Assembly: GCF_014651075.1 (NCBI RefSeq)
Contig: NZ_BMWE01000026.1
Coordinates: 25,662-89,661, forward strand
DNA: 64,000 nt
Direction of reading: 5' to 3'
Source of the DNA: Streptomyces djakartensis
GTDB lineage: Bacteria > Actinomycetota > Actinomycetes > Streptomycetales > Streptomycetaceae
Shown piece by piece: positions 19,068 to 28,432 of the stretch (position 1 is its first letter; the number at the start of each line of letters is the position of its first letter). The translations under genes and the position numbers were made by a program. The notes under the pieces are model-generated. The model saw only the letters and a list, made by a program, of their open reading frames with translations. It searched no databases and was not told the DNA's origin.

Positions 19068-20237
19068 TTACGTCAGCCCCGCCGCCCTGGCCCGTTCCAC
19101 CGCCGGGCCGATGGCCTTCGCCAGGGCCTCGACGTCGGCCTCGGTGGAGGTGTGGCCGAGGGAGAAGCGCAGGGTGCCCCGGGCCAGGTCCGGGTCGGTG
19201 CCGGTGGCGAGGAGGACATGGCTGGGCTGGGCGACCCCGGCGGTGCAGGCGGAGCCGGTGGAGCACTCGATGCCCTGGGCGTCGAGCAGGAGCAGCAGGG
19301 AGTCGCCCTCGCAGCCGGGGAAGGTGAAGTGCGCGTTGGCGGGGAGGCGGCCCTCCGGCGACGGGTCGCCGCCGAGGATCGCGTCCGGCACGGCCGTACG
19401 GACCGCGGTGACGAGCGCGTCGCGCAGGGCGCCGATCTCGCGGGCGAACCACTCGCGCTGCCTGGCCGCCAGCCGCCCGGCGACCGCGAAGGAGGCGATG
19501 GCGGGCACGTCGAGGGTGCCGGAGCGCACGTGCCGCTCCTGACCGCCGCCGTGCAGGACGGGCACGGGGGTGTGTTCACGGCCGAGGACCAGGGCGCCGA
19601 TGCCGTACGGCCCGCCGATCTTGTGGCCGGTCACCGTCATCGCGGCGAGGCCGGAGGCGGCGAAGTCCACGGGGATCTGACCGAAGGCCTGGACGGCGTC
19701 CGAGTGCAGGGGGACCCCGAATTCGGCTGCGACGTCGGCGAGTTCACGGACCGGAAGGATCGTCCCGATCTCGTTGTTGGCCCACATGACGGTGGCGAAC
19801 GCCACGTCGCCGGGGTTGCGGGCGATCGCCTCGCGCAGGGTCTCGGGGTGGACGCGGCCGTGGGTGTCGACCGGCAGGTACTCGACGTTGGCGCCCTCGT
19901 GTTCGCCGAGCCAGTGCACGGCGTCGAGGACCGCGTGGTGCTCGACGGGGCTGGCGAGGACGCGGACGCGGGCCGGGTCGGCGCTGCGGCGTGACCAGTA
20001 GAGGCCCTTGACGGCGAGGTTGTCGGCCTCCGTGCCGCCCGAGGTGAAGACGACCTCGCTGGGGCGTGCGCCGAGGGCTTCGGCGAGGGTCTCGCGGGCC
20101 TCCTCGACGGTACGGCGGGCCTGCCGGCCGGATGCGTGGAGGGAGGAGGCGTTGCCGGTGGCACCCAGGTGGGCGGTGAGCGCCTCTGCCGCCTCCGGGA
20201 GCATCGGGGTGGTCGCGGCGTGGTCGAGGTAAGCCAT
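19068..20237 (-). CDS. Cysteine desulfurase (NifS/IscS type)
   Basis: 389 aa. PLP-dependent class V aminotransferase fold that turns cysteine into alanine plus enzyme-bound persulfide. It begins MAYLDHAATTPM; the HAVLDAVHWL and FATVMWANNEIG segments, the PLP lysine in TVTGHKIGGPYG, and the active-site loop CSTGSACTAG are all intact. The nearest sulfur acceptor in the window is MnmA, encoded on the same strand downstream but across the opposite-strand amidase gene. There are no iscU/sufU neighbours here, which favours a tRNA-thiolation role over general Fe-S assembly, though that is inference. Confidence 0.92.
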   Translation of the reverse strand: MAYLDHAATTPMLPEAAEALTAHLGATGNASSLHASGRQARRTVEEARETLAEALGARPSEVVFTSGGTEADNLAVKGLYWSRRSADPARVRVLASPVEHHAVLDAVHWLGEHEGANVEYLPVDTHGRVHPETLREAIARNPGDVAFATVMWANNEIGTILPVRELADVAAEFGVPLHSDAVQAFGQIPVDFAASGLAAMTVTGHKIGGPYGIGALVLGREHTPVPVLHGGGQERHVRSGTLDVPAIASFAVAGRLAARQREWFAREIGALRDALVTAVRTAVPDAILGGDPSPEGRLPANAHFTFPGCEGDSLLLLLDAQGIECSTGSACTAGVAQPSHVLLATGTDPDLARGTLRFSLGHTSTEADVEALAKAIGPAVERARAAGLT

Positions 20238-20386
20238 GGTGAGCCCGATTCTACGGCCCCCTCGCGAGCGGCCTCAGGTCCAGGTCGGCCGATTCCGAAC
20301 GGAGGTGAACCGCTTGCCGGGGCGGCTGTGACCCGTCGCCCACGGGCCGGCCGCGGCTCGTCGGCGGGCGGTCGTCCGACGACGGC

Positions 20387-20653
20387 TCAGAAGCTCCAGG
20401 AGACCGTGCTGTCCGCCTGCATGAAGGCCACCAGGACCACCAGGTCGGCGACGCCCAGGCCGAGACCCAGGTAGGCGCGGCCGCGGCGCTTGGTGCCGCG
20501 CCACAGGGCGACGCTCGCCAGCACGATGGCGAGCGGGCCGAGGAAGATGTTGAGGACGAGCAGGCCGAGCAGGCCCAGGACGAAGGACGCGACGGCCATG
20601 CCGTCGGTGTCACGGATGCCGGTACGGCGCGTGGCCGGTGCGGTGAGCTGCAT
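20387..20653 (-). CDS. DUF4190-type small membrane protein
   Basis: 88 aa. A short polar N-terminus (MQLTAPATRRTGIRDTDG) precedes two hydrophobic segments: MAVASFVLGLLGLLVLNIFLGPLAIVL-like and, after WRGTKRRGRAYLGLGLGVADLV, a second helix ending VAFMQ. The FVLGLLGLL...GPLAI...G pattern, followed by GRAYLGLGLG, is typical of DUF4190 proteins in actinobacteria, which have no known biochemical role. The gap to the desulfurase start (20238-20386) shows no gene. Confidence 0.8.
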   Translation of the reverse strand: MQLTAPATRRTGIRDTDGMAVASFVLGLLGLLVLNIFLGPLAIVLASVALWRGTKRRGRAYLGLGLGVADLVVLVAFMQADSTVSWSF

Positions 20654-20691
20654 GGTGATCTGCTCCCGGTGTCGGGTCGGCGGTGCGGTGG

Positions 20692-20859
20692 TCAGTGGGC
20701 CTGCGGGTGGCGTCGGCGGCTGTGGCGCTCGCGGAGCGCGAAGATGCCGAGCCAGGCGGCGATGACGGCACCGGCGGCGACGGAGAAGGTGAGCGGCGCG
20801 TGGGCGACGGTGCCCAGGAGCACGCCCAGCAGGAGGAGCGCGGCGACGATGAACAGCAT
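20692..20859 (-). CDS. 55-aa single-to-double-span membrane protein
   Basis: ATG at 20857-20859, TGA at 20692-20694. The protein is hydrophobic nearly throughout: MLFIVAALLLLGVLLGTVA, a short break (HAPLTF), then SVAAGAVIAAWLGIFAL, followed by a basic tail RERHSRRRHPQAH that should stay cytoplasmic. Upstream is a weak G-rich SD (TGGGGG). I do not recognise a family. It lies 38 bp upstream of the DUF4190 gene on the same strand and divergent from the TetR gene, so all three may be a small regulatory unit. Confidence 0.65.
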   Translation of the reverse strand: MLFIVAALLLLGVLLGTVAHAPLTFSVAAGAVIAAWLGIFALRERHSRRRHPQAH

Positions 20860-20882
20860 GGTGAACTACCCCCAGGGATTCG

Positions 20883-20969
20883 GTGAACGGTTGTGGTTAC
20901 ACTTGTTCACTGACTTCCCAGTCTAGCGCCTCCCATGACTTTCCAATTCCAGAGAACAGTTGTTAACTG
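20883..20969. promoter_or_regulatory. Candidate TetR operator region
   Basis: The 116-bp gap between the 55-aa membrane protein and the TetR gene is unusually AT-rich for this genome. It has an exact dyad CAGTT-gtt-AACTG at 20957-20969, only 6 bp before the TetR start codon, and a wider inverted pair GTGAAC/GTTCAC at 20883-20888 and 20905-20910. Autoregulation and control of the divergent membrane genes is the natural inference. Confidence 0.45.
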
Positions 20970-20975
20970 CATGGT

Positions 20976-21614
20976 ATGAGTCACACCCTCGGCATCCGGC
21001 AGGCCCAGAAACAGAAGACCCGGCAGGCACTCCTGGACGCGGCCCTGGGGCTGCTGGAGGAGCAGAGCCTGAGCAGCCTCGGGCTGCGCGAGGTCACCCG
21101 CGCCGTCGGTGTCGCCCCGACCGCCTTCTACCGCCACTTCCGCTCCACGGCGGATCTGGGCGTGGCACTGGTCGAGGAGGCGCTGGGCAGCCTGCACCCG
21201 ATGATCCGGACGACGGTGTCCACGACGGGTGACCACGAGGAACGCATCACGCGCACCATCGAACTGATCGCCCGTCACGTCGACGGGTACCCCGCCCATG
21301 TCCGGTTCATCGCCCGTGAACGACATGGCGGAGTTCAGCCGGTACGGGAGGCGATTCGCGGCCAGCTGGCCCGGTTCGCCCAGGAGGTCAAGGAGGAACT
21401 GGCCGAGGACCCGGTGTCGGAGGGCTGGTCCGAGGACGACCTGCTGATGCTGGCGCACCTCTACGTGGACCAGATGCTGATCACCGCGTCGCTCTTCCTG
21501 GAGGCGCTGGAGGGGCCGGAGGAGGAGCGCGAGGAGCGGACCCGGCAGGTCGCGCGGGTGGCGACCCGTCAGATGCGGCTGATCGGGCTGGGCCGCCACC
21601 ACTGGCTGGACTGA
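20976..21614 (+). CDS. TetR-family transcriptional regulator
   Basis: 212 aa. The DNA-binding domain is canonical: KQKTRQALLDAALGLLEEQS, then GLREVTRAVGVAPTAFYRHFRSTADLGVALVEE (helix-turn-helix, residues about 35-65). The ligand domain begins after residue 75 and includes VRFIARERHGG and a C-terminal RQVARVATRQMRLI. Overall it resembles FabR-like regulators that sense acyl groups; the downstream thioesterase-like gene on the opposite strand fits a lipid theme, but this is weak. Ligand unknown. Confidence 0.88.
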   Translation: MSHTLGIRQAQKQKTRQALLDAALGLLEEQSLSSLGLREVTRAVGVAPTAFYRHFRSTADLGVALVEEALGSLHPMIRTTVSTTGDHEERITRTIELIARHVDGYPAHVRFIARERHGGVQPVREAIRGQLARFAQEVKEELAEDPVSEGWSEDDLLMLAHLYVDQMLITASLFLEALEGPEEEREERTRQVARVATRQMRLIGLGRHHWLD

Positions 21615-21696
21615 CCGGCCCCCGCAAATCGCCTGGGGCGGCGCGCCCGTTTCGACGAGCACACCGCCCCCGGCATCGCGAGCGGCCGGGCAGGGC

Positions 21697-22557
21697 TCAG
21701 CCGAGCCGGGCCCGCGCCAGCTGCCGGGACTGGGCCACCAGCCGGCCGGCGCTGTCCCAGACCTCGGCGTCCTCCTCGAGGAAGCCGCCGGCGAGGTTGC
21801 GGGTGGTGATCGACACACGCAGCGGGCCCGGCGCCGGCCGGCAGCGCACATGCACGGTGAGCTCGACGGTGGGCACCCAGCCCTTCAGCCCGAGTTCGAA
21901 CGCGGTGGGCGGCAGGGCGTCCACGGCCAGCAGCAGGGAGAGCGGGTCGTGGTCGCGGCCGTCCGCGAGGCCGAACCAGGCCCGCATCTCGCCCTTGCCG
22001 GACGGCTGCCCGAGGGCCCAGCCCAGCGTCGACGGGTCGAGCTTGAGCATCAGGCGGTCGGTGATGGCCGAGCTTCCGGGAACGGGGGCGGGCCCGTCCT
22101 CGGGGCCGAAGCAGTGCTCCATCGGGGGGATGGCGGGCGGCTCGGCCGTCGTACGGACGTCGTCGGGCAGGGAGTCCAGGTCGCCGTAGGAGGCGAGGAC
22201 TCGGATGCGTTCGACCTCGCGGCCCTCGTCGTCGTACTGGAAGAGGGAGGCCTGGCCGGTCGACAGGGTCCGGCCGGTGCGGACGACGTCCGTGCGGACG
22301 ACGGCCGGGCCGGGCCGGGACGCGGTGAGGTAGTGCGCCGAGATCGTGAAGGGGTCGGTATGCGGCAGGGCGTCCGCCAGGGCGCGGCCCAGGACGGCCA
22401 GCAGGTAGCCGCCGTTGACGGCGTTGAAGATCGTCCAGCCCGCGGAGAGATCGATGTCGTAGACGCCGTGCGAGCGGCGGGTGACCGCGGTGTCGCGGTC
22501 GAACTCACTGTCGCCGATCGTGGCCCGGACGGCCGGGGCGGTGGCTGCTTCTGACAT
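21697..22557 (-). CDS. Acyl-CoA thioesterase-family (double hotdog) protein
   Basis: 286 aa. Two hotdog halves can be seen: the N-terminal one with WTIFNAVNGGYLLAVLGRAL and a substrate-tunnel helix, and PFTISAHYLTASRPGPAVVRTDVVRTGRTLSTGQASLFQ; the C-terminal half includes ELTVHVRCRPAPGPLRVSITT and ends VWDSAGRLVAQSRQLA. This layout, with an Asn-Gly-Gly helix start and the Asp-plus-Ser/Arg-rich C-terminal strand, is that of TesB-like/4HBT_3 proteins, which hydrolyse acyl-CoA thioesters. Chain length is unknown. It converges on the TetR gene. Confidence 0.85.
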   Translation of the reverse strand: MSEAATAPAVRATIGDSEFDRDTAVTRRSHGVYDIDLSAGWTIFNAVNGGYLLAVLGRALADALPHTDPFTISAHYLTASRPGPAVVRTDVVRTGRTLSTGQASLFQYDDEGREVERIRVLASYGDLDSLPDDVRTTAEPPAIPPMEHCFGPEDGPAPVPGSSAITDRLMLKLDPSTLGWALGQPSGKGEMRAWFGLADGRDHDPLSLLLAVDALPPTAFELGLKGWVPTVELTVHVRCRPAPGPLRVSITTRNLAGGFLEEDAEVWDSAGRLVAQSRQLARARLG

Positions 22558-22569
22558 GGGCCGAACAGT

Positions 22570-22592
22570 ACAAGAACTAATTACTAAGCGGT
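22570..22592 (-). promoter_or_regulatory. AT-rich promoter/operator island upstream of thioesterase gene
   Basis: A very AT-rich stretch containing CTAATTACTAAG (22577-22588), strikingly unlike the surrounding sequence, lies about 20-30 bp before the thioesterase ATG. It is a plausible -10/operator region; I cannot assign a factor. Confidence 0.3.
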
Positions 22593-22603
22593 AGCTTTCC
22601 TCG

Positions 22604-23278
22604 TCAGGGCAGCGAGGGCTGCTCCTCCTCGCTCACCATGGACCGCCGGTGCCACGCCCGCGGAGCCCGCCAGTGGTAGCGCATCGCCAGCAGGCGCAGC
22701 ACGAAGCCGGTGATCACCGCGAGGGCACTGGTGAACGGGTTCAGGGCGTCGTAGCGGATGCACAGGGCGACCATGGCGGAGCCGATGATCGCCGGGACCG
22801 CGTACAGGTCACGGTCCCAGCGCAGCAGCGAGGGAACCTCGTTGGCGAGGACGTCCCGCAGCACGCCGCCGCCCACGGCGGTGGTCAGCCCCAGGCCGGC
22901 CGAAGCGGTCAGGCCGAGCCCGTACTCGTACGCCTTGATCGTGCCCGCGACGCAGAACAGGCCGAGGCCGGCCGCGTCGAAGACGTTGACGGCGACCTGG
23001 ATGCGTTCCACCTGCGGGTGCAGGAAGAAGACGAGGAGCGTGGCGAGCAGCGGAGTGAGGAAGTAGCCCAGGTCCGTGAAGGCGGCGGGCGGTACGGCCC
23101 CGATGACCAGGTCCCGGAAGAGTCCCCCGCCCAGGGCCGTGACCTCGGCGAGCACGGCCATGCCGAACACGTCGAAGTTCTTGCGCACGGCCAGCAGGGC
23201 GCCGGAGATCGCGAAGACGAAGATGCCGATCAGGTCGAGCGTGTGCTGGACGGACGGACTGAAGAGTTGCTGGAGCAC
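22604..23278 (-). CDS. Trimeric intracellular cation (TRIC)/UPF0126 membrane protein
   Basis: 224 aa from the GTG at 23278, chosen because GGGGGA lies about 10 nt upstream and the 23301-23334 hairpin would bury the SD of the alternative GTG at 23296. Seven hydrophobic segments are visible. The duplicated glycine-rich motifs typical of the family are ALGGGLFRDLVIGAVPPAAF in the first half and AVGGGVLRDVLANEVPSLL in the second. Bacterial TRIC proteins are trimeric cation channels; some relatives have been linked to glycine uptake, which would be notable next to the glycine riboswitch 10 kb away, but nothing here proves it. Confidence 0.85.
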   Translation of the reverse strand: MLQQLFSPSVQHTLDLIGIFVFAISGALLAVRKNFDVFGMAVLAEVTALGGGLFRDLVIGAVPPAAFTDLGYFLTPLLATLLVFFLHPQVERIQVAVNVFDAAGLGLFCVAGTIKAYEYGLGLTASAGLGLTTAVGGGVLRDVLANEVPSLLRWDRDLYAVPAIIGSAMVALCIRYDALNPFTSALAVITGFVLRLLAMRYHWRAPRAWHRRSMVSEEEQPSLP

Positions 23279-23300
23279 CCGGACATCTTCCCCCACGGGT

Positions 23301-23334
23301 GAGCCCCCGCCCTGATGTGCGAGGGCGGGGGCTC
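23301..23334 (-). terminator. Terminator of the oligopeptide ABC operon
   Basis: A perfect 13-bp stem, GAGCCCCCGCCCT with AGGGCGGGGGCTC, closes an 8-nt loop just beyond the dppF-like stop codon at 23343. It lies immediately before the TRIC gene on the same strand, so incomplete termination would make an ABC-TRIC read-through transcript. Confidence 0.8.
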
Positions 23335-23342
23335 GGGAAGGG

Positions 23343-24478
<1,136 letters not shown>

Positions 24479-24482
<4 letters not shown>

Positions 24483-25561
24483 AGCTTCGGCGCAATCTCT
24501 TCGGTCCAGATACGCTCCCGCTGCTCCTGCGTCATGTGGCAGGCGGCCCAGTGCGAGCCGCCGACCTCGGTCAGCTCGGGGCGGACCGTGCGGGTGACGT
24601 TGTCCTTCGGGATGTCCGCGTACGGGCAGCGCGGGTTGAAGGCGCAGCCGGACGGGAGGTTGATGAGGGAGGGCGGCGCGCCCTTGATCGGGATGAGCCG
24701 GTCGGTCTCCTCGCGGTCCAGCCGCGGCATCGAACCGAGCAGTCCCCAGGTGTAGGGGTGCCGGGGCTCGGAGAACACGTCCTCGGCGGGGCCGCGCTCG
24801 ACGCACCGGCCGCCGTACATGACCAGCAGGTCGTCGGCCATCTCGGCGACCACACCCAGGTCGTGGGTGATCATGATGACGGCGGAGCCGAACTCCTTCT
24901 GCAGGTCCCGGATCAGGTCGAGGATCTGCGCCTGGACGGTGACGTCCAGGGCGGTGGTCGGCTCGTCCGCGATGAGCAGCTCGGGGTTGTTGACCAGCGC
25001 CATGGCGATCATGGCGCGCTGGCGCATACCGCCGGAGAACTCGTGCGGGTAGCCGTCCACGCGCTTGGCCGGCTCGGGGATGCCGACCCGGTCCAGCATC
25101 TCGACCGCCCGCTGCCGGGCGGCCTTCTTGCTGACGTCGTGGTGGACGCGGTACGCCTCCACGATCTGCTGCCCGACCGTGTAGTAGGGGTGCATGGCCG
25201 ACAGCGGGTCCTGGAAGATCATGGCCATCTTCCGGCCACGCAGCCGCCGTACCTCGTCGGGGTCGGCCGCGATCAGCTCCTGGCCGTCGAGCCAGACCTC
25301 GCCGGTGACCTTGGCCCGGGCCGAGCGGTGCAGTCCCATCACGCCGAGCGAGGTGACGGACTTTCCGGAGCCCGACTCGCCCACGATGCCCAGGGTCTTG
25401 CCCTTGCGCACGTCGAAGCTGACCCCGTCCACCGACTTGACCAGGCCGTCGTCGGTGTCGAAGTGGATGCGCAGGTCGCGGACGGACAGGAACGCGTCGT
25501 CCGGGGCGGACGGGGCGGTGGTGTCCGGTTCGCCGAGCGCGGCTTTGTCGAGCTTGCTCAC
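24479..25561 (-). CDS. Oligopeptide ABC transporter ATP-binding protein (DppD/OppD type)
   Basis: 360 aa from the GTG at 25561, overlapping the permease stop by 4 bases (GTGA). Motifs are intact: Walker A GESGSGKSV, MIFQDPLSAMHPYY, signature FSGGMRQRAMIAMAL, Walker B LLIADEPTTALD, H-loop MITHDLG. The C-terminal cysteine segment (CAFNPRCPYA...ACHMTQ) is also present. It forms the ATPase heterodimer with the downstream DppF-type protein on the cytoplasmic face. Confidence 0.93.
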
Positions 25562-26568
25562 GAGTACCTCACCCGGGGGTCGATGGCGGCGTACACCAGG
25601 TCGACGATCAGATTGCACAAGACGATGAAGAACGCGGCTACCAGGGTCACGCCCATCACGATGGGGAGGTCGTTGTCCTTGATGGCCTGGACCGAGTATG
25701 CGCCGATGCCCTGGAGGGAGAACACGGTCTCGGTGAGCACCGCGGTGCCGACCAGGGTGCCGAAGTCCATGCCGAAGATGGTGACGATCGGGGTGAGCGC
25801 GGAGCGCAGGCCGTGCTTGGCGACGACCGTGGTCTCCGTCAGGCCCTTGGCCCTGGCCGTTCTGATGTAGTCCTCGCTCATCGTCTCCAGCATGCCCGCG
25901 CGGGTGAGCCGGGCGTAGAGAGCGGAGAAGAGGAAGGCGAGGCTGACCCAGGGCAGCATCAGATGCCAGGCCCATTCGGCGGGGTTCTCGGTGAACGGGA
26001 CGTAGTCGATGCTGTCCCAGACCGGGATCTCGTAGACGAAGAGCGCGAGGAGGATCTGGCCGGTGAAGAAGATCGGGAGCGACACGCCGGCGAGCGCGAT
26101 GAACATGGAGACGCGGTCGATCGGCCTGCCCTTGCGCAGAGCCGAGATCACACCGGTCGTCACTCCGGTGACCAGCCAGATCACCGCCGCACCCACAGCC
26201 AGGGAGAAGGAGACCGGGATCCGCTGCTCCAGCTGCGGCCACACCTCGATGTGGCTCTTGAAGGAGTACCCGAAGCAGGGTGCGCCGCAGTGCGTCGCGT
26301 CGGGACCGAACGTGTAGTCGGCGCCCACCACGAGGCCCTTCAAGAAGTTCCAGTACTGCTCGTAGACGGGCTGATCCAGTCCCAGGTTCTTCTTGATCGC
26401 GGCGACGGACTCGGGGTTCGCGTCCTTGCCGACGTACTGGGTGGCCAACTGGTCGGCCGTCTGGCCCCCGAGCCGGGGCACCAGGAAGAAGATGGCGAAA
26501 GTGACTGCGCTGACCACCAGCAGCAACAGCACCGCGCCCATGACGCGTCGGAGGATGTACGCAGCCAC
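25558..26568 (-). CDS. Oligopeptide ABC transporter permease (DppB/OppB type)
   Basis: 336 aa if it starts at the GTG at 26568 (AAYILRRVMGAVLL), with G-rich SD 9 nt upstream. A longer frame from GTG 26616 is open, but its first codons would lie inside a perfect 17-bp hairpin (26581-26620), so I favour the shorter start. Six membrane helices and the large periplasmic loop after helix 1 fit DppB. The inner-membrane EAA-like motif is at EDYIRTARAKGLTETTVVAKHGLRSALTP. It follows the binding protein gene and precedes the DppD-type ATPase with a 4-base overlap. Confidence 0.88.
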   Translation of the reverse strand: MAAYILRRVMGAVLLLLVVSAVTFAIFFLVPRLGGQTADQLATQYVGKDANPESVAAIKKNLGLDQPVYEQYWNFLKGLVVGADYTFGPDATHCGAPCFGYSFKSHIEVWPQLEQRIPVSFSLAVGAAVIWLVTGVTTGVISALRKGRPIDRVSMFIALAGVSLPIFFTGQILLALFVYEIPVWDSIDYVPFTENPAEWAWHLMLPWVSLAFLFSALYARLTRAGMLETMSEDYIRTARAKGLTETTVVAKHGLRSALTPIVTIFGMDFGTLVGTAVLTETVFSLQGIGAYSVQAIKDNDLPIVMGVTLVAAFFIVLCNLIVDLVYAAIDPRVRYS

Positions 26569-26580
26569 AGCTGTCCGGCC

Positions 26581-26620
26581 CCGGGTGGCCGCGGCGGGAT
26601 CGTCCGCCGCGGCCACCCGG
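26581..26620 (-). terminator. 17-bp hairpin between binding-protein and permease genes
   Basis: Arms 26581-26597 and 26604-26620 are perfectly complementary (CCGGGTGGCCGCGGCGG and its complement) with a 6-nt loop. It lies after the dppA-like stop codon and before the chosen permease start. Such intergenic stems typically attenuate transcription or protect the upstream transcript so that the binding protein is made in excess. Confidence 0.7.
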
Positions 26621-26657
26621 TGCCTTCACCTGCCTTTCAGAGGTTCCGGCCTGCTGG

Positions 26658-28406
26658 TTACTTCGAAGAGCCCATCAGCAGGTAGTCGTACATACCGAGG
26701 TAGGCCTGCGTGACCGTGACGTTCGTCGCGGACGTGGGCCGGAGCAGCAGGTTCTTGCGGTAGATGACCGGGACGACCGAGGCGTTGTCGAGGACCATCT
26801 TGTCGATCTCGCCCCAGGCCTTGGTACGGGCGGCGGCGTCGGTGTTGCCGATCGCGTCCGTCAGGGCCTTGTTGATCTTCGGGTCGTCCAGCTCCATCAG
26901 GTTGTTGCCGCCCGAGGGCTTGATGGCCGCGCCGTTGACGATCTGGTCGAGGAAGCCGTAGCCGGTCGGCCAGTCGGCGCCCCACGCCATCGAGAGCATG
27001 CCGAGCTTGTTCTTGTGCACGTAGCTCGGGACACCGGCGAAGTTGGAGAAGTACTTGCCCGCCGGGAACTGCTTGATCTCGATGTTGATGCCGATCTTCT
27101 TCAGCGACGCCTGGACGGCCGTCGCCTGCGCCACCTCGGCGGGGCGGTCGGAGCGGGCGGTCATTATCGTGCTGAAGCCGTTCGGCTTGCCGCACTCCTT
27201 CAGCTCCGCCTTGGCCTTGGCCACGTCACCCTTGTGACCCTCGGTCGCGTAGGTGTCGAACTTGGTGTAGCCGTTGACCGACGGCGGCAGCAGCGTGGTC
27301 GCCACGTCACCCTTCGGGGAGCCGCCCATGGCGTCGAGCACCGACTGCTTGTCGAGGCCCCACTGCACGGCCTTGCGGCAGTGGATGTTGTCGAACGGTG
27401 CCACCTTCAGGTTCAGCGCGATGTACTGCGTCGCACCCGCGTACGAGCTGTCCGTCTGGTTGGCGTACTTGCCGCGCAGCACCTTCGGCTGGGTCTGCGG
27501 CTGCACACCGGTGCCGCCCGCGTCAGCCGTGGTCTTGTCGGAGAGCAGGTTGTTGTCGACCGTGACCGGGTTGACCTTGAACTTGATCGTGACCTTGTCC
27601 GGCAGGGCCTTGCGGATCGGGTCCGTCTTCGGGTCCCACTGCTTGTTGCGCACGAGGGTGGCGCCGCGGCCCTCCTCGTAGGACTGGAACTGGTACGGGC
27701 CGGTGGACTGGATGGCCTGCACGTACTTCGCGCCGGTGTCCTTCGCCTGCGGCACGGGGGCCGTCTGCGAGAACGTCGCCAGGTAGTCGAAGTCGGCGAA
27801 CGGCTGCTTCAGCTTGAAGACGATGGTCCGGTCGTCCGGCGTCTCGATGGACTTCAGGCCCTCGGCGGACTTGTCCTTGTAGGGACCCTTGTACTTGTCG
27901 CCGCCTTCCAGGTACGACTTGAAGTACGTCGGGCCGTTGGACAGGGCCTCGGGCGCGAAGTTGGAGCGCTCGATGGCGTACTTCACGTCCTTGGACGTCA
28001 CCGGGGTGCCGTCCTGGAACTTCACACCGGCGCGCAGCTTGTACGTCCAGGTCTTGGCGTCCGGGCTGGACTTGCCGAGCCCCTCGGCGAGGTCCGGCAC
28101 GACCTCCAGGCCTTCCTTGCCCGCCGCCGGCTTGAACGAGGTGAGCGTCCGGCCGTAGAGGCGGGAGAAGTTCTGCACCCAGCCGTAGTACGTGTTGCCC
28201 GGGTCGAGGGAGTCCGGCACGTCCGAGTGCTCGTACGAGACCGTCCCGCCCTTCTTGCTGGACGCGTTGACGATCGAGTTCAGCGCGGCGTCCTTCTTGC
28301 CGTTGCCTCCCCCGTCGTTGTCGTCACCACCGCCGCCGCACGCGGCAGCTCCCAGCGACAGTGCCAGGACCGACGCAACGCCGGCGGTCACCCTTCTCGT
28401 CTTCAC
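26658..28406 (-). CDS. Oligopeptide ABC transporter substrate-binding lipoprotein
   Basis: 582 aa from the GTG at 28406, which has a strong SD (GAGGGGG, 9 nt). The longer GTG start at 28436 overlaps the permease stop but gives a signal peptide with an odd N-terminus. The signal KTRRVTAGVASVLALSLG ends in the lipobox AAC followed by a flexible GGGGDDNDGGG linker. The SBP family 5 core is evident from SLDPGNTYYGWVQNFSRLYGR-type sequence, KFQDGTPVTSKDVKYAIE and FDNIHCRKAVQWGLDKQSVL. It captures peptides outside the membrane and hands them to the permeases. Peptide length preference is unknown. Confidence 0.92.
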   Translation of the reverse strand: MKTRRVTAGVASVLALSLGAAACGGGGDDNDGGGNGKKDAALNSIVNASSKKGGTVSYEHSDVPDSLDPGNTYYGWVQNFSRLYGRTLTSFKPAAGKEGLEVVPDLAEGLGKSSPDAKTWTYKLRAGVKFQDGTPVTSKDVKYAIERSNFAPEALSNGPTYFKSYLEGGDKYKGPYKDKSAEGLKSIETPDDRTIVFKLKQPFADFDYLATFSQTAPVPQAKDTGAKYVQAIQSTGPYQFQSYEEGRGATLVRNKQWDPKTDPIRKALPDKVTIKFKVNPVTVDNNLLSDKTTADAGGTGVQPQTQPKVLRGKYANQTDSSYAGATQYIALNLKVAPFDNIHCRKAVQWGLDKQSVLDAMGGSPKGDVATTLLPPSVNGYTKFDTYATEGHKGDVAKAKAELKECGKPNGFSTIMTARSDRPAEVAQATAVQASLKKIGINIEIKQFPAGKYFSNFAGVPSYVHKNKLGMLSMAWGADWPTGYGFLDQIVNGAAIKPSGGNNLMELDDPKINKALTDAIGNTDAAARTKAWGEIDKMVLDNASVVPVIYRKNLLLRPTSATNVTVTQAYLGMYDYLLMGSSK

Positions 28407-28432
28407 CTGAGGTAGCCCCCTCATTCGATGGA

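Noticed and set aside
21635..21670. Terminator between TetR and thioesterase genes
   Set aside because: Only 7 bp of pairing (GGGGCGG/CCGCCCC) with a 22-nt loop; too weak to list.
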